Shown: positions 13,922-14,894 of the stretch, piece by piece | Layout of the letters: each line of letters starts with the position of its first letter | Numbering within the stretch: the first letter of the stretch is position 1 | Assembly (NCBI GenBank): GCA_004552965.1 | Contig: SFMU01000050.1 | Location: 1-14,894 of the forward strand | DNA from: Bacteroidales bacterium | GTDB taxonomy: Bacteria; Bacteroidota; Bacteroidia; Bacteroidales; UBA932 | DNA: 14,894 nt | Direction of reading: 5' to 3' | Notes under the pieces: generated by a model | The model's database searches: none | Told to the model about the DNA's origin: nothing | What the model saw: the letters and a program-made list of their open reading frames with translations, nothing else | Program-made: the position numbers and the translations under genes

Positions 13922-14164
13922 CAAAGTGTCCTTCTGGTGCCCTCAGCAGGGTCTCCTTTTGGGAACCGATGTAGGGTCTCCTTTTGGGGGCCTATGCAGG
14001 GTGTCTTTCCGGTGACAGAGGAAATGTCTCCGCCTGGGGTCCAGGCAGGAGCTCCGTTCGGGGGACGATGAAGGGTATCCGTCCAGGAGCCGATGAAGAG
14101 TGTACTTTTGGTGGCCAATGTAGGTCCCGGGGACAGATGCAGGATGTCCTTCCGGAGGCAGATG
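13922..14164. repeat. Degenerate 25-bp tandem repeat array, ten units
   Basis: Units start at 13922, 13947, 13972, 13997, 14022, 14046, 14071, 14096, 14121 and 14140. Eight are exactly 25 bp, one is 24 and one 19. The rough consensus begins CAGGGTGTCC, continues with a T/C-rich centre (TTTTC), and ends GGGGCCGATG. Bases in the opening AGGGT and the closing ATG are best kept. Some units can fold on themselves: unit 13972-13996 pairs GGTCTCC with GGGGGCC around TTTT. A period of 25 is not a multiple of three, so the array is not a repeated peptide. Confidence 0.75.
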
Positions 14165-14172
14165 TCATCGAT

Positions 14173-14328
14173 CTTCATGAAATTCACCTGGCACGTCAAT
14201 CCTCATTACAGGTAGCTGTAGGGCACATCACGGTGCCAGGTGGCATCAAATTGTGCTCACCTGGCACCTTTTTAGTTGCTAACTACTTGATAATCAATAA
14301 CGGCTTGTGCCAGGTGAATTTCACGAAG
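14173..14328. repeat. 156-bp element with 22-bp terminal inverted repeats
   Basis: Bases 14173-14194 and the reverse complement of 14307-14328 agree at 21 of 22 positions; the inner 17 (TGAAATTCACCTGGCAC, 14178-14194) are perfect. The core CACCTGGCAC occurs four times inside the element, alternately on plus (14185-14194), minus (14233-14242), plus (14258-14267) and minus (14307-14316). The interior holds no gene. The form is that of a MITE-like element or of an RNA with competing stems; no target-site duplication is obvious. Confidence 0.75.
14232..14273 (+). terminator. Hairpin plus T5 inside the inverted-repeat element
   Basis: GGTGCCAGGTG (14232-14242) pairs perfectly with CACCTGGCACC (14258-14268) around a 15-base loop, followed by five T (14269-14273). 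The form is that of an intrinsic terminator for plus-strand transcription, although no gene lies directly upstream. Either arm can instead pair with the outer repeats. Confidence 0.55.
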
Positions 14329-14371
14329 CCCAATTCGGCTACTATCCGATACACCAACTCACAGTGGGTCC

Positions 14372-14894
14372 GCGAGGATGCCACCGAGGCATCTGTGGGC
14401 AGGGTCGCCGTGCCGCCGTGCCGAAGACCGGTCTGAAGACCCCCTTCGCCACGCGAGGATGCCCCTGAGGTACTTGTGGGCATGGTCGTCGTGCCAAAGT
14501 GCCGATAGAAGCCCTCTTCGCCACGCGGGGATGTCTCTGAGGTACCTCTGGAAGGGGTCGCCGTGCCAAAGACCGGTCAGAAGACCTCCTTCGCCACGCA
14601 AGGATGCCACTGAGATGCTTGTGGGCAGGGTCGCCGTTCCGAAGACCGGTAAGAAGAACGCTTTGCCACGCGAGGATGCAACTGAGACATCTGTGGGCAG
14701 GGTCGCCGTTCCGAAGGACGTTCAGAAGAACGCTTTGCCACGCGAGGATAGCACTGAGGCACCTGTGGGCAGGGGTGCCGTGCCGAAGACCGTTCAGAAG
14801 AACGCTTTGCCACGCGAGGATGCCACTGCGGCATCTGCGGACAGGATCGCCGTGCCGAAGTCCGGCCTAAGCATCGGCAAGAGACCGGTTTGAC
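14372..14894. repeat. 72-bp tandem repeat array, seven units, reaching the window end
   Basis: Units start at 14372 (81 bp), 14453 (72), 14525 (73), 14598 (72), 14670 (72), 14742 (72) and 14814 (partial, diverging after about 14866). Conserved blocks are GCGAGGATGCCACTGAGGCA, TGTGGGCAGGGTCGCCGT, CGAAGACCG and CTTTGCCAC. The 81-bp unit carries a 9-bp internal duplication (GCCGTGCCG). Units 14598-14813 are the most alike, so the oldest or least homogenised copies are at the left. GATGCC/GGCATC in units 14372 and 14814 can form a 6-bp stem. All frames are open for long stretches on both strands, which reflects composition; I do not call a gene here. Confidence 0.9.

Noticed and set aside
14225..14285. 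Sigma-54 (-24/-12) promoter suggested by TGGCAC in the inverted-repeat element
   Set aside because: On the plus strand TGGCAC is eight bases from TTGCT instead of five. On the minus strand the GG-to-GC gap is 11 instead of 10. Neither fits the required spacing.
14378..14893. Repeat protein of 171 residues encoded by the 72-bp array
   Set aside because: The 73-bp unit shifts the frame so left and right halves encode different repeat peptides; stops interrupt the frame that is constant on the left; both strands are equally open; no start context or signal is evident.
13922..14894. CRISPR array
   Set aside because: The repeats are directly contiguous with no unique spacers, the 25-bp units are too degenerate and the 72-bp units are similar along their full length; no cas gene is present in the window.
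1..14894. tRNA, rRNA, prophage or insertion-sequence genes
   Set aside because: No cloverleaf, ribosomal RNA segment, integrase or transposase coding sequence could be recognised on either strand.

Overview
The window looks like a chromosomal stretch of a member of the Bacteroidota, most likely order Bacteroidales; the genus cannot be fixed from sequence alone. Supporting signs are promoter elements of the Bacteroidetes type (TTTG, about 20 bases, TAnnTTTG), A-rich rather than Shine-Dalgarno leaders, a cytoplasmic PheS with a four-cysteine insert, secreted C69 and S46 peptidases, a TPR/OmpA-like lipoprotein, and the gene order sigma-54 activator, lptE, TPR protein, secG. GC content is moderately high.

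Layout. 1-93 may be the tail of an unknown plus-strand gene. A GNAT acetyltransferase (141-773, minus) follows, separated by hairpins from pheS (1065-2099, minus), which is cotranscribed with a small secreted protein (2114-2542, minus). A divergent intergenic region then leads to a plus-strand pair of exported peptidases: a C69 dipeptidase (2632-4398) and an S46-family protein (4417-6510). The S46 protein keeps the catalytic Ser and Asp motifs but has lost the catalytic His. Its stop codon overlaps that of the convergent clpB (6507-8717, minus), which natively lacks the N-terminal domain. Upstream lies a minus-strand envelope operon: sigma-54 activator (10485-11783), lptE (9964-10488), TPR protein (9287-9970) and secG (8886-9233). 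The first three genes overlap by a few bases and are probably translationally coupled. A divergent pair of overlapping promoters separates this operon from a TPR/OmpA-like lipoprotein gene (11909-13558, plus), closed by a 14-bp terminator stem.

The last 1.28 kb (13616-14894) has no convincing protein gene and is unusually structured. From left to right it holds a cluster of stem-loops including a 53-base near-perfect palindrome, ten degenerate 25-bp tandem units, a 156-bp element with 22-bp terminal inverted repeats in which a 10-base core occurs four times in alternating orientation, and seven tandem copies of a 72-bp unit running to the window edge. This is the least explained part of the window.

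Themes: envelope biogenesis and export (lptE, secG, lipoprotein), protein quality control (clpB), translation (pheS) and extracellular peptide use (C69/S46). All functions are read from sequence motifs and remembered family features; no database search was possible.
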